A DNA stretch of 64,000 nt from Eretmocerus hayati (taxonomy: Eukaryota; Arthropoda; Insecta; Hymenoptera; Aphelinidae): positions 70,090,186 to 70,154,185 of the forward strand of contig CM056743.1 in the NCBI GenBank assembly GCA_029851415.1, in the 5' to 3' direction. Under the pieces are notes generated by a model that was not told where the DNA came from, ran no database searches, and was given only the letters and a program-made list of their open reading frames with translations. The translations under genes and the position numbers were made by a program. Numbering within the stretch: the first letter of the stretch is position 1; every line of letters starts with the position of its first letter. This document shows, piece after piece, positions 37,801 through 48,486 of the stretch.

Positions 37801-38640
37801 ATGCCGGAATGAAGACCTCCATTGAAAGATCGACCACTGGACTATTCTTTTCTCATATCTACTTGATCTTGAGATAAATCTGTTGAATTTTCAGCTCATT
37901 CCATTGAAAATTGCGTCCTCTACGAGAATATTTTCAGTGGAAAGGCCTTTTTTGCAATTTTTTGCAATATTTTATTATTGCAACAATAAAATGCAATCAA
38001 AAATAGCGTACACAGCTGGCGCACGTGGGTACTTTAGACCCAGCAATTTCGCTTGGCTGTGGTGGAAAGACGCGCGCGCCAGATCTGTTGCTATATGAAC
38101 GATCGGTAAGTGACACATCTTGACTGACAACAAATGTCACCCTGAGCCCAGGAAACTTCGAATCACGAGCGTGGCGATCTCATAAAAAACTCAACTAATG
38201 TTTCTGAGACTTTTTTCATAAGACATTCGGGGATGTATGCTTTCGTACTCGACATTTTAGAGTTTCTGTACGAAATCAAAAATTCAGCTTTCAATTTAGT
38301 GAATAGGTTATTCAAATATAATCATCTGCCCGAGGCATGCGTTGATCCTGTGATGGTACTAATATTATTCAAATCAGACAGTACATCCATCTAAGTTGAA
38401 TGAATATACGTTGGTTTACAAAGATTGAACCTGCTGAGCCATGAACTGTATGAACTGTAAAAATATTCAATCTATCGCGTGACTGATTCGTCATTCTGGA
38501 TTGGAATGAACACTTATTGGGTATTACCATTGATGTATTGAATTGAAGAACTCTTGCTCTCATCTGAGCAGTATATATTTCCAAATTCGATATGCGGTTG
38601 TCGTACACTCATACTAAATTATAATAATTAAGGAGACAGG
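34880..38640. other. No supported gene; one inverted pair
   Basis: AT-rich, with short open frames lacking domains. TTGAATTTTCAGCTCATT occurs inverted at about 37661-37678 and direct at about 37885-37902, with pairing extending over about 65 bp on each side (37619-37683 and 37880-37944), so a small palindromic element is present. A solo transposon end similar to that at 32264 lies near 36130. Confidence 0.4.
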
Positions 38641-38689
38641 CAAAATTTGTCCGTCCACATACTGCGTAACGGGTCGCCTATGCGGAAGG

Positions 38690-38815
38690 GGTGAAGTGTG
38701 ATGGGTGGGTGGATGTATGGGTCATGGTGGGGTCGTGGGTTGGTAGATGGTTGGGTGGTTGGGAGAGTGGGGTTTGTGGTCAGGTGGGAGGGTTGGTGGA
38801 TGGATGTACTTAGAC
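38690..38815 (+). repeat. G-rich GGGTGGTTGG-type simple sequence
   Basis: The plus strand is dominated by GGGTGG, GGTTGG and GGATGG repeats without C, with many runs of three or four G. It could form G-quadruplexes, but this is inferred from composition only. Confidence 0.75.
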
Positions 38816-38834
38816 TTTAGTGATTTCGACTGGA

Positions 38835-39185
38835 ATCACTGAGGTTTCATTGAGACGTTTCACTGAAATTCTCGCTTTCACTGAAATTTCAGTGAAATTC
38901 TCACTCAAGTTTTAGTCAAATGTTCACTTAAGTTTTAGTGAAATTTTCACTCAAGTATCAGTGGAATTTTCACTAACGGTTCGGTGAAATTTTCACTGAA
39001 GTTTCAGTGGATTTTTCATTCAAGTTTCAGTGAAAATAATTTCAGTGGAATTTTGATTAAAGTTTCAGTGAAATTTTTGCTGAAGTTTCAGTGAAATTTT
39101 CACTATAGTTTCAGTGAAATTCCCCCGAAATTTCAGTGATACTTCCGCTGAAGTTCCAGTGAAACTTTCACTGGATTTCCAGTAG
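38835..39185. repeat. Minisatellite of ~23-24-bp units (GTTTCAGTGAAATTTTCACT)
   Basis: About 14 degenerate copies of AGTTTCAGTGAAATTTTCACT in direct tandem. Each unit is itself nearly palindromic (TTCAGTGAAA/TTTTCACTGAA), so the tract can fold in many registers. Confidence 0.9.
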
Positions 39186-39319
39186 AAAATAAAAAAGTTT
39201 GAAATTATTTTATTTGAGTCGGCTGAAGCCCATTCTCACTATTTCGTATTCTACCTTTTAAACCTTAAATTTTAACGATTTTTCTATATAATAGACTTTT
39301 AAAGGTCTGATTTCGGGGT

Positions 39320-39765
39320 AATTCAGTCTCGTTAGGTGTAGTTCTTTTCAATTAGGTCTAGTTTAATGTAATTCGGTCTAGTTCAGTTTAGTACTGCCGA
39401 ATATGGTCTAGTTTGGTCCAATTCGATCTACTTCAATCTAGGTCGATCTAGCTCTGTCTACGTCTGTCTAACTCGGTGTAGTTGGGCTTAGACCAAGCCG
39501 ATTCGTTCTAATTTGACCCAGCTCAGTCTAATTCAGTCTAGCTCATGATGATTAGTTTTCGTTCGGTCTAATTCAGTCTAGTATGGTCTAATACCGTCTA
39601 GATCGGTCTAATTCGATTTAGACCAAAGTAGGCCGAAGAAGACCAAACAAGACTTAATTGGACCAAACAAAACCGAACTAGATCAACCTAGATTATAATA
39701 AACTGAATTGAACCGTACAAGACCGTATTACACTCCACTAGACTGAAGTAGACTGGACCTAGCTC
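39320..39765. repeat. Minisatellite of ~10-bp GGTCTAGTTC units that switches strand
   Basis: From about 39320 to 39612 the plus strand reads degenerate repeats of GGTCTAGTTC/AATTCAGTCTA. From about 39613 to 39765 it reads the complement type (GACCAAACTAGACCGAAC). The orientation changes at a central AATTCGATTTAGACC. Confidence 0.85.
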
Positions 39766-40452
39766 AGCTAATTGCAAAGAAACTATACAATTCCTCAATA
39801 ATCATTATTGCTTACTGGAAGTTATATCTCCACCATTAGCCAGTATAATTCAACCCGTGGCCTTCCTAGAATTCGACGGGGGGAGGGGATGATTTAAGCC
39901 AACTGTTAGTGGGCGGCGCGCGCTAATGCCCGCGTTTTTCTATATTTCACCTGTTCAAATTTTTTAGTTTTGGGGGGGGGGGCGATATCCCCCATCGCCG
40001 CCCCTGCTGCGAACGCTCATGAATTTAACACAATACGAATTTTGCGGACTATTTTGAAAATTTTATTTAGACATCTTGAATTGGCCACCAATCATTATTT
40101 TACAAATACTACTATTGAACTGTAGAAGCATTTCTGGTGCCTATGACTTATCAACAACATTTACGAGCCGAACGAGCGTTAGCGAGTAAGGCAAAAACGC
40201 TAGTCTTTATTAACGACTAATAAATATCCCGATATTCAAGAGTCGATTCAATTCGTGATTGACGTTTTATTTATATCTTTTTTTTTTTAAATAGTATCAA
40301 CCTCAGTTCATTGATGAACAATTCAAAATGAACAAATTCTAATTCGACATCAGTAACTGGCTTCCCATAAAAAATGAGGAAAGTTTCCACTTCAGTGTAT
40401 TAGGATCTTTCGCTCTAAGCACTTAATGTAGTTGTGCACTAAAATACAAAAA
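39766..40452. other. No supported gene
   Basis: Contains a G-run (about 39971-39982) and a T-run (about 40280-40289). No open frame with support. Confidence 0.35.
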
Positions 40453-40752
40453 ATACGAGGATGTCCCAAAAGTTGGTTAGAATCCAGTAAGAGTGTTAAC
40501 GAACATCTGTGCAAAATTTCAAAATGATTGACTGTTTTGTTTCGGAGTGATAGCTATTAAAATTCGTCTCGTCATTGCGCTCATATGGGAGTCCATGCAC
40601 TGTTGCGTCTTATCGTCGATCCCATTGAAGCGCAATGTTAAAAGTAACGAACTTTGATCGCTACCCTTCGAAACAAAACGGTCAATCATTTTGAAATTCT
40701 GCACAGGTGTTAATTAACACTTGAACTCACCAACTTTGGTGACATTCTGGTA
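40453..40752. mobile_element. ~300-bp palindromic MITE
   Basis: GATGTCCCAAAAGTTGG at the left pairs imperfectly with CCAACTTTGGTGACATTC at the right. CAAAATTTCAAAATGATTGA pairs with TCAATCATTTTGAAATTCTG, and TTTTGTTTCGGAG with CCTTCGAAACAAAA. The minus-strand open frame at 40519-40704 is a shadow of the arms. Ends are approximate. Confidence 0.7.
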
Positions 40753-42350
40753 TATTTTGGATTTTAATGTATAACTACCCCAAGACTACGGTTCAACACT
40801 CATTCTATGCGCTGATTTCGAAAATAGGAAAGCATAACAAGTAGTTCCTTCGTGTTTTGATCTGCCACGTTGATATGCATTAAAAACATTTGAAATGTAG
40901 GATGTTTATCATAATTTGATCAATATTTGAGAGCTATTACGCCAAATAGATCATTATTTGGTAGATTTGTAAAACATTCAGTTGTATCAAGAAAATTGGC
41001 TTTTTTTAAAATAGATATTTATTCAAGAACTAAGATTTAATGACCTGTATAATTATCAAATTAGTCAGAATGAAAAGATTCACTTCACTAATCCAACTCC
41101 ATTAGGGTTCAGTATGACCAAGATCTTTGTTATCAAATCGTATGAGGCGGAGTATAGAATATATCAATGATCCTGATCGAATATTTATTATAATCAATCA
41201 AATCCGTATGTGGTCTCGCAACTAGGTGGTAGTCAAAATTTTACTCTTCTCAAAGTGAGCTCTCTAGAAATTGATCATTATCTGAATTGCGAATTTTCCG
41301 TGAAAAGCGATCGATCTTCATACTATTCCAATTGTAGAACTCAGATTGTTAATTCAAATCAAATATTCAATCTTCCACTCCAATTCCTGATTAAATAAAA
41401 AGGCATCCGAACCCTTCTCTCAAGCGAACAAGCGACCAAATAGGTCCTCAATTGATATATGAGGCTCGGAAGACGTTACGACTGACATGTCATAATACAG
41501 CAAAGCGATACAAATGGATAGTGGTAATGACGTACGTATTATTCGAGATCTCAATACCGAGCCTCGCAGTTGTATATTGTGGTGACTATTGTTAATTGAT
41601 TGTGATAACCATCGATCCCTGAAATCAAGCGAAAGATTTGAATTAATATCTACTTTTAGTGGATAATCTTTCCACGGTTGACTGCTGAAATCTATTGAGT
41701 AAATTTGGTCATTGTTGAGAGATGTCTCGATTGGAACATGTTGGGTACAGCGTTTCTCGATATCGCAAGTAACACTTTTTGGGAAATCGTTGTAGCTCGC
41801 ATGTCAAAGGCCACGAAACAAGCTTCTAGATGCGATGAAGTACGTTGGAAAATTTCGAGGGGCGGCCTAAAGTATTCCCAACACGGCTGAAAGGCGGGGG
41901 GGGGGGTTTCACACTTCAATACGTTGATGGCGATTTAGCAACGTATATCTCAACGCGAGGCGAGTTGAAAGTTATGCGAATCCATGATTTGAAAATGAAG
42001 CAGGAAATCTATCAATATTTTTCGGGCATGCTTTGAAAATATGGATTTTATTCCAGTATGATGAAGAACATGGAACACCCAAATGCAAGACTCGGTCATT
42101 TCAGAATGCTAGGCAATATGAGCATCTTCATTTTTCATAGAGTCTATGAAAATGCCTTCATTATCATGTTTGCTCAACATAATCTGTCGGGCATTTCAAG
42201 CTTTTCTAAGTTGTCTTGGAAATAAACGTGAAGGCAAGAAAATGTGAGATCATGAATAGCAAATAACGATTCATTGATAGTGTTGTGTTTACACTTTTAA
42301 ATTGATTCCTGTCGATTGTTGGCTAATATCTACAATTGCTATATTTACAG
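40753..42350. other. No supported exon upstream of the FLYWCH exon
   Basis: The split gene below may have 5' non-coding or coding exons here, but none could be supported. Overlapping open frames at 41692-42036 on both strands have no domain. A nine-G run lies near 41898. Confidence 0.35.
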
Positions 42351-42691
42351 ATGGGAGATTTTGAGATTCATGTCTTTGACGGTGAAAGAGAAAATTCCAC
42401 AAGAATAATTATCAATGACAATCTGTACCATGAAGATGGTAGACCGAACCAACATAATCATAGCATCTATCGCTGTGGATACAGAGGTGCACCTGTGGGC
42501 GACCCTCGAAGGGGTTGTCGAGGTAAACTGACATTTGATCGGAACGGCCGATTCGTGAATTCTATACGTCACACAGGGCATCAAGCTGATCCTGAGCTGT
42601 TGCAGCGCGAAATTTTTTTTAGAGAGTGCAAACATCGCGCAAGAAACATTCAAGATGAATTCAGGAATATATTTGATACCGTACGTCGCGA
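42351..42691 (+). CDS. Exon A: FLYWCH-type zinc finger
   Basis: The exon follows ATATTTACAG and opens with ATG, which may be the start codon. It encodes 113 residues. Residues about 3-75 match the FLYWCH pattern: FEIHVFDG, NHSIYRCGYRG, GCRGKLTFDRNGRFV, RHTGHQAD, with the CX(n)CX(n)HX2H ligands visible. A helix-rich stretch follows (LLQREIFFRECKHRARN), the usual C-terminal neighbour of FLYWCH in MULE transposases and in FLYWCH regulators such as those linked to Mod(mdg4). FLYWCH domains bind DNA or proteins in the nucleus. The donor is CGCGA|GTAAGT, phase 2, and joins exon B in frame. The open frame on the other strand is a shadow. Confidence 0.82.
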
Positions 42692-43310
42692 GTAAGTATC
42701 CGTATCAACTAAAAATTATTCTTGAGTAAGTCGCGACCTTAAATAACTGCATACTACGCACTGCACGGTAGGGTTGTTCAATTTTGGTCAAAGTCAACAC
42801 CCATGCATTGGGATTTTCCGAGGCAACTCTTTCAATCCTACATCTATCTGAAATGTTTAGAACAAGCCACTTGGGCGTGTATAAAAATTGTCTCATAGAT
42901 CCACTCATTCTGAATAGAAATAGAAGCTCCATCCGTTCGGAGGAATCTACCCCCTATTTTAAATATATCCCTGAGATGAATCGTCTCGTCTTTTGTTGCT
43001 AATCATGATACAGTTACACATAGCTCCGGATGCAAATGTTACGAATAAGATCCCACATGTACAGATCATTTGAGTTCATGAGTTCAAGACTTTCGTAAAT
43101 CAAACTGATACACTGCCAAGCCTGCGGAGATTTTCCATTGTTTTTTCCGTGTGTTATTTTCATTCAAATGCAAATTCAGCTATCCCAATCAGCGCGATCG
43201 TGCAATAGTTTCAACAGATACAAAAAAGTGATTAGATGTTCATATACTTATAGAGTGACAGATACGTTTTGATTGAGAGAACACTTCTGATTCTTGAATA
43301 TATGTTTAAG

Positions 43311-43563
43311 GATGAATTATCAAAACGCATCCTGGGAAGATGCAAGACCAAAAACGGAGTATGCCAGGAGCCAAGTCATCCCAAGGACTCCTGCCACACT
43401 TGCAGAAGTGCCAGAACGACTTGAAAACTACGAAAGAATGCAAGGCTTCTACAGAACGTCTGTGAGTCTCGCAACCGGAGCATGTGCCATAATATTTATA
43501 TTGGCAGCGATGGTTCCATTTTTGGAAATAGCTCAGGTTCTTGAGGCAGATGGAACCTTCCGG
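43311..43563 (+). CDS. Exon B: MULE transposase N-terminus up to the first catalytic Asp
   Basis: The acceptor is TATGTTTAAG|G and the exon enters in phase 2, continuing exon A exactly (Glu formed across the join). It encodes a linker (ARPKTEYARSQVIPRTPATL, ERLENYERMQGFYRTS) and then CAIIFILAAMVPFLEIAQ and LEADGTFRV. In MULE transposases the linker pattern 'RR...P..P.t' is followed by a hydrophobic segment and the DGTF motif, whose Asp is the first of the catalytic DDE triad. The exon stops right after that motif (CGG|GTAAAT). No later MULE catalytic blocks were found, so the protein cannot be an active transposase. An internal GTGAGT after ACGTCT (43462) could serve as an alternative donor that skips the DGTF part. 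Confidence 0.75.
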
Positions 43564-44038
43564 GTAAATATCCATTATTTCTTGATTGCCTAAAAACCTA
43601 GTTGGTTGTGAGGATCATTGTATGTTGTTATTTTGCTCACAAGGTTGGGTACAGAAATCACGTTTTTTGCGCCCATTCAATTTCATTAGTAGTGTTCTGA
43701 CTATCTTTTCCGATATTAGACATGGTTACAGAGGGCTCTGATTGAAATCTCGATTGGCATGTGATGATACTGTATACTATATCAAGAATTCATCACCCGA
43801 GTTTACTTGTATTTTTTTTTTGAAATTGTGTGCCATCCCCCAGAAATATTTTCGCATATCATGATCGAGTCAGGTTTTTATTTTGAACATTAGGTACGTC
43901 ATCAATCACAATGCTATTACCGCTACTATTTTTGTCTAACTCAGCCGAGACATCAATCTTCCTTCTTGAAGAAGATTTGAGTTAACAGGCAATTAGGTAT
44001 AACGAAAGACCATGACGTAACTTTTGTTCCCAGATAAG

Positions 44039-44178
44039 ATGAAAGATGCTGCCGTTGATTCTTGTAATGATTTGACAGCAGCTGCCAGAGGGAGGGGGCC
44101 TATTCCTCGTATGCCTCAGAGGCAGAGAGATTATAACAATCGACTAACGGAAATCGAGGATTCGGTGGAATATAACGA
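44039..44178 (+). CDS. Exon C: polar/basic exon (tentative)
   Basis: Only one frame is open: KDAAVDSCNDLTAAARGRG, then PIPRMPQRQRDYNNRL and TEIEDSVEYNE. The acceptor is either TTCCCAG (start 44034, phase 1) or CAGATAAG (start 44039, phase 0). Only the second fits exon B's phase-0 end. The donor GA|GTGAGT (phase 2) does not match exon D's preferred frame. Real exon likely, joins uncertain. No known domain. Confidence 0.5.
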
Positions 44179-44388
44179 GTGAGTACATCAAGCTGATTTA
44201 AATGGTTTACGAAATCTAGCAATGCGATTGTACCTCTACTCGGATTCATCAAATAGTTTCTCTCGATGTTGATTACCGTAAACCCTGAATATATGCGAAC
44301 GTACACTTTGGTAACGGTATAGTGTAGTAGTAGTTGATAGCAATGATAACACAAGATGGATGAAAAATTATTGTTTTTTTGGATGTAG

Positions 44389-44518
44389 CCCTCTAGGGAT
44401 TCCAGAGTATTTGGAAGCCATAATGACATTGCGAAGAGAGCACGGTCACAATGCAGAGGATATGTGCTTGCTCCGCCTGAAGATGCTGCTGATGTTGATG
44501 AACCAGTGCTAAGTGACG
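44389..44518 (+). CDS. Exon D: acidic exon with uncertain frame (tentative)
   Basis: The acceptor is GGATGTAG and the donor GACG|GTGGGT. The frame that ends in phase 1 and so fits exon E reads PSRDSRVFGSHNDIAKRA and then APPEDAADVDEPVLSD. The frame that fits exon C's phase-2 end reads PLGIPEYLEAIMTLRREHGH and runs into a stop before the donor. A small indel in the exon, a different partner exon or alternative splicing would explain this. Confidence 0.45.
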
Positions 44519-44585
44519 GTGGGTTTCGAAATTTTGAATATTGGACGTGTCAATAGTGCAATACAATTTTCTTTCAATCTATCAG

Positions 44586-44681
44586 ATGAAGATCTAGATG
44601 TCAGAGAACAAGACCGAGAAGCTGAAGCGTTGGTGGCACTCATTCAACAGCGAATGCAAGAGGGCCCCGGAGACATTGCTG
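44586..44681 (+). CDS. Exon E: 96-bp phase 1-1 acidic exon
   Basis: Bounded by CTATCAG and GCTG|GTGAGT. It encodes DEDLDVREQDREAEALVALI and QQRMQEGPGDIA, highly charged and helix-prone. Length is a multiple of three with phase 1 at both ends. No known domain. Confidence 0.7.
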
Positions 44682-44791
44682 GTGAGTTCACACGAGTGAA
44701 ATAGAAGTACTTCAATTTGCATGAAACAAAATGTCTGAACGACAACGTAGAGTTTGCAATCGTCTAAAGCGAAAAATCTTGCTCATCGCAG

Positions 44792-45076
44792 TCGCGAACG
44801 AAGATGCAAACGTCGTGCCGCAGCGTCACAGGCGTGCCCAAGCAGCTGCAGCCCGTATCCAAAACCAACAGAATCTCCAGCCGGGGCAGGCTCAACGACG
44901 AGCAAGATCTCCTGAACCTATTGTTCGTAATCAGCGACCTAGGCTCGATGTTATCGAGAACGTGGACGCTGGAGTAGACAGAGTGGGGCAGCAGGCACAG
45001 GTTGGTCCACTGGCACCAGTACCTCGAGCAGAGCCGCTCAATGGCGATGTACAGATGGCTCCTTTGGACTTGGCCG
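44792..45076 (+). CDS. Exon F: 285-bp phase 1-1 Gln/Arg-rich exon
   Basis: The acceptor is CATCGCAG and the donor GGCCG|GTAAGT. The 95 codons encode a low-complexity, disordered stretch rich in Q, R, A and P (NVVPQRHRRAQAAAARIQNQ, SPEPIVRNQRPRLDVI, ending MAPLDLA). Phase 1 at both ends. The open frame continues upstream to 44731 without a splice site of equal quality. The split codon joins exon G as Glu. No known domain. Confidence 0.68.
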
Positions 45077-45541
45077 GTAAGTTTTGAGAATTCGCAACTG
45101 ACAAAAATCTGAAGTATCACGGTTGAGTTGTTGTGAAGTTGTAACGTGCACGTGGACGTCCATTCTCCATCTGTTCCGCACGTGAGGTTTTTCCAGTAAC
45201 TGCCATCGTAGATTCCTTGTTCGTGCATGAAACATGTGATTGATCGCTTTTCCTTGTGAGATTGTCATTTCAAGTCCGATTATTTTATCAAAGTTGATTG
45301 TGGAAAGATTGCAAGAGATATCTGTGTTATGGCTGAATGTTCAAATGAAATTGATGCACTTGATTTAATGTACTTGACAGCCTTATCCACTATAATTTTG
45401 TAAGATGATTCCAGATTATCGTAAGAATTTGTTCCGCTCATTTCAATGCAACATTCATGTTTCGCACGCCATCACTTGTGCTGGTGAACCGCAATATCGA
45501 TCATGACCAACGATGAAAATTATGTGCATTGTTTCATGTAG

Positions 45542-48486
45542 AGCTAGAACGGCTTGAAGAAGGGATACCCAGGCATAATTTGCGACATCAACGTGGAGGA
45601 GTGGGGGAAGTCAATAGGCCTGTAGCGCGCGTAATCGATAGACGACGGCCGCGGATGGAGGCCGAAAAACCCCTGTGAACCTGGCCCGCCAAATTGGACC
45701 AAAATATGCTTGTGGTAGGCCGGAATTTGCTGAATTTGCTTGTCCAAGTCTCGAATTTTGGTCCGGCTGCGTTTTTGAATTATGAGCCCTCAAAGTAGCC
45801 CAATTCCACCCCCCACTCCTCCTTCCGTGCATTTACAGAAGTGCCCAGATCTCCGCGAATTTAGCTGCTGGAGGGACGCACGCGGGCTCAAATTGAAGCT
45901 TGAATTTTGGGCCATCGCAAGCAAATATAGAAAAATCGAAGTAATTACGTTGAAGTACCAAAAAACTGCTCGCAGTGTCCTCGTGTATAAGCATACGGGC
46001 GGGTGGTCGGCGGAGAGGGGACAGTCGAGGGAGAAGAGGAGAAGCCCCGCGCAGACGCATCATCGTTCAAAAAACTTGTCTGCTGCGCTGATGATGTGCA
46101 TCTGATCGTCGTCGTCGTTCATCACGCTGTGTTTACACCGGTACCGAGGTCGACGAGCACCCTGGGCACTGGCCCTGGACTCTCGCTGCTCTTTGGATGA
46201 ATGCGTGTGTTACAGGGAGAAGCTGCGTGTCATCCTGGACGACGTCGCCAACATGTGCTGTGTGCCTGTGCACCACGACGCCCGGGGCTCCACGCCCGAC
46301 CTGGTGCACCGGCGGTGGTCTTCTTGCCCAGTCCTCTATCAAGCTACGGCTACGTCTTTTCATGCACCTTGCGCTCTAAGCCAATATTTGATGTATGTAG
46401 ATTGAGCATATAAGATTCAATTCAAAGGCCTGGGAGCTTCAGAGTCAAATTCTTATCTTTTGATATTGGGAAATTGTCATCCAAGTTCCTTGTGTTAGAG
46501 CTCTGTTGCATATTCTTTCAAACAAGGAGGCAGGAATTCCATCACTTGAACCTGCCATCTCTTCATGCATCAATAGCATTTCAATGAAAAAAATAACCCA
46601 CCACTTGATTGTTCAATCAGTTTGAAGTGTTAGTGATGCCAAACTTGAGTGACTCAATATTTTCAGAAGCGCTTTGACTCTTACAAGATTTCCAAGATGA
46701 AGATCTGTTTGGAGTTTTGTCAAAGCTTGAAAATGAGAACTTGTCATTGTTAGTGTAGGGATAAGATCATCCTGCCAAATTTGGATGTTCTGATATTAGT
46801 TAGTTCAATTCTACAGTAAACGCTATATCAATTCACTCACAGTTCTCATTTGAGCGTCTCATCTATCATTTTGTAAACTGATATCCGAGTCTACACATGA
46901 CCAACACTTCAAAATCTTTTCACCTAGCAGCGATTGCCTAGAAGTCTTGCATGTATACTAACAGTGTTGCAATGAAAAGACCTCAAAGCATTAATAGCCT
47001 GCACCTGATAGAAGACAATGAATCTAAGTTGATGTCACTATTCTATCGTTCCCCTCTCAAAGTCAAGGGTAGAGTATTTCTTCACCGATTCCAAAAGAAT
47101 ATTATTTAAACAGTGTGGGTATGGACAATTCAATTTAGACTTTGCATGATTCAAACATGAGATATGTAATGAGCCATAAATGATTGGCAGTACTTTAAAT
47201 GATCACTAGCACAATATGTGACTTTTGATTATGCTTCTATTCTCACTGGAGAGGCTCTGAGTTGACCAAGTTCAGCACGGGATATAGAACCGAATAAGCT
47301 GCAAGCCCTGCGCTTGTATAGTGCTGAGATCCCACTGATGTGAAACGATTACTGTAGAAATGTCAATCGCATGAAAAAGCATGAGATCAGTTTATACCTT
47401 ACAATGTCTTCCAAGAATAAATGAGACAAGAGAACCATGAATCAAAATAGTAAGACTCAATTTCAATTCATGATGATCAACTCAATGTACAAAAACTTAA
47501 CACATTTAGAGTCAAGGGAGAATAGTTTTTCGGGTCCACATAATCCTAAAACTATTGTGTGAAAATGTCTCGGCCTCGAAGTATTGCTAAAAAAAAGCAT
47601 ATAAGGCACATTCGCAATCACGGTACTTTCATCTAGTCCGATTCCAACGAGAATGTGAAAAGACGTAGCTTGATAGAGGACTGGGCAAGAAGACCACCGC
47701 CGGTGCACCAGGTCGGGCGTGGAGCCCCGGGCGTCGTGGTGCACAGGCACACAGCACATGTTGGCGACGTCGTCCAGGATGACACGCAGCTTCTCCCTGT
47801 AACACACGCATTCATCCAAAGAGCAGCGAGAGTCCAGGGCCAGTGCCCAGGGTGCTCGTCGACCTCGGTACCGGTGTAAACACAGCGTGATGAACGACGA
47901 CGACGATCAGATGCACATCATCAGCGCAGCAGACAAGTTTTTTGAACGATGATGCGTCTGCGCGGGGCTTCTCCTCTTCTCCCTCGACTGTCCCCTCTCC
48001 GCCGACCACCCGCCCGTATGCTTATACACGAGGACACTGCGAGCAGTTTTTTGGTACTTCAACGTAATTACTTCGATTTTTCTATATTTGCTTGCGATGG
48101 CCCAAAATTCAAGCTTCAATTTGAGCCCGCGTGCGTCCCTCCAGCAGCTAAATTCGCGGAGATCTGGGCACTTCTGTGAATGCACGGAAGGAGGAGTGGG
48201 GGGTGGAATTGGGCTACTTTGAGGGCTCCCAACTCAAAAACGCAGCCGGACCAAAATTCGAGACTTGGACAAGCAAATTCAGCAAATTCCGGCCTACCAC
48301 AAGCATATTTTGGTCCAATTTGGCGGGCCAGGTTCACAGGGGTGGCCGAAAATGAAAATGCAGTGCCTCAGAATGTTGTTGCTTTGAATGGCGGAGGAGA
48401 AGCTGCCCCAATAGCAAATGTTGCTGATATGAATCTCCGGCTTGAGGTGGCTGACGATGAGAATGCGATAGCATTTGCGTTTGAGG
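45542..48486 (+). CDS. Exon G: acidic exon split by a 2.7-kb palindromic transposon
   Basis: The 5' part is 45542-45668 (acceptor TTTCATGTAG) and the 3' part 48353-48486 (donor TTTGAGG|GTAAGT), separated by the insertion plus one copy of the 9-bp duplication. Without the insertion the exon is 261 bp, open throughout, phase 1-1. It reads LERLEEGIPRHNLRHQ, then VARVIDRRRPRMEAENENAV and LRLEVADDENAIAFAFEG, an acidic and probably disordered stretch. With the insertion the frame runs into stops in the left arm, unless the element is spliced out or the exon is skipped. Skipping would keep the frame because the exon is symmetric. This may be an allele-specific insertion. Confidence 0.72.
45660..45668 (+). 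repeat. 9-bp target site duplication, left copy
   Basis: GGCCGAAAA directly precedes the element. The same nine bases follow it at 48344-48352. Both copies lie in exon G in a common reading frame. Confidence 0.9.
45669..48343. mobile_element. Non-autonomous MULE-like element with ~690-bp TIRs
   Basis: The left arm 45669-46362 (694 bp) and right arm 47656-48343 (688 bp) are near-identical reverse complements. Coordinates sum to 94012 over most of the arms and to 94018 after a 6-bp GGCTAC duplication in the left arm. The termini are ACCCCTGTGAACCTGGCCCG and its complement. The interior (46363-47655, 1293 bp) has no ORF. Long TIRs with a 9-bp duplication are the classic signature of Mutator-like elements; Foldback elements share some of these traits. 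Only a few mismatches separate the arms, so the copy is young or its arms are being homogenised. The mirrored open frames in the arms (for example 46193-46405 and 47463-47819) are the same DNA read twice and are not genes. Confidence 0.9.
48344..48352 (+). repeat. 9-bp target site duplication, right copy
   Basis: GGCCGAAAA, directly after the right end of the element; see 45660-45668. Confidence 0.9.

Noticed and set aside
43294..43593. Membrane protein (hydrophobic stretch CAIIFILAAMVPFLEIAQ)
   Set aside because: The stretch lies just before DGTF, as the buried strand of a MULE catalytic core does, and follows a FLYWCH exon in frame. A membrane segment is less likely.
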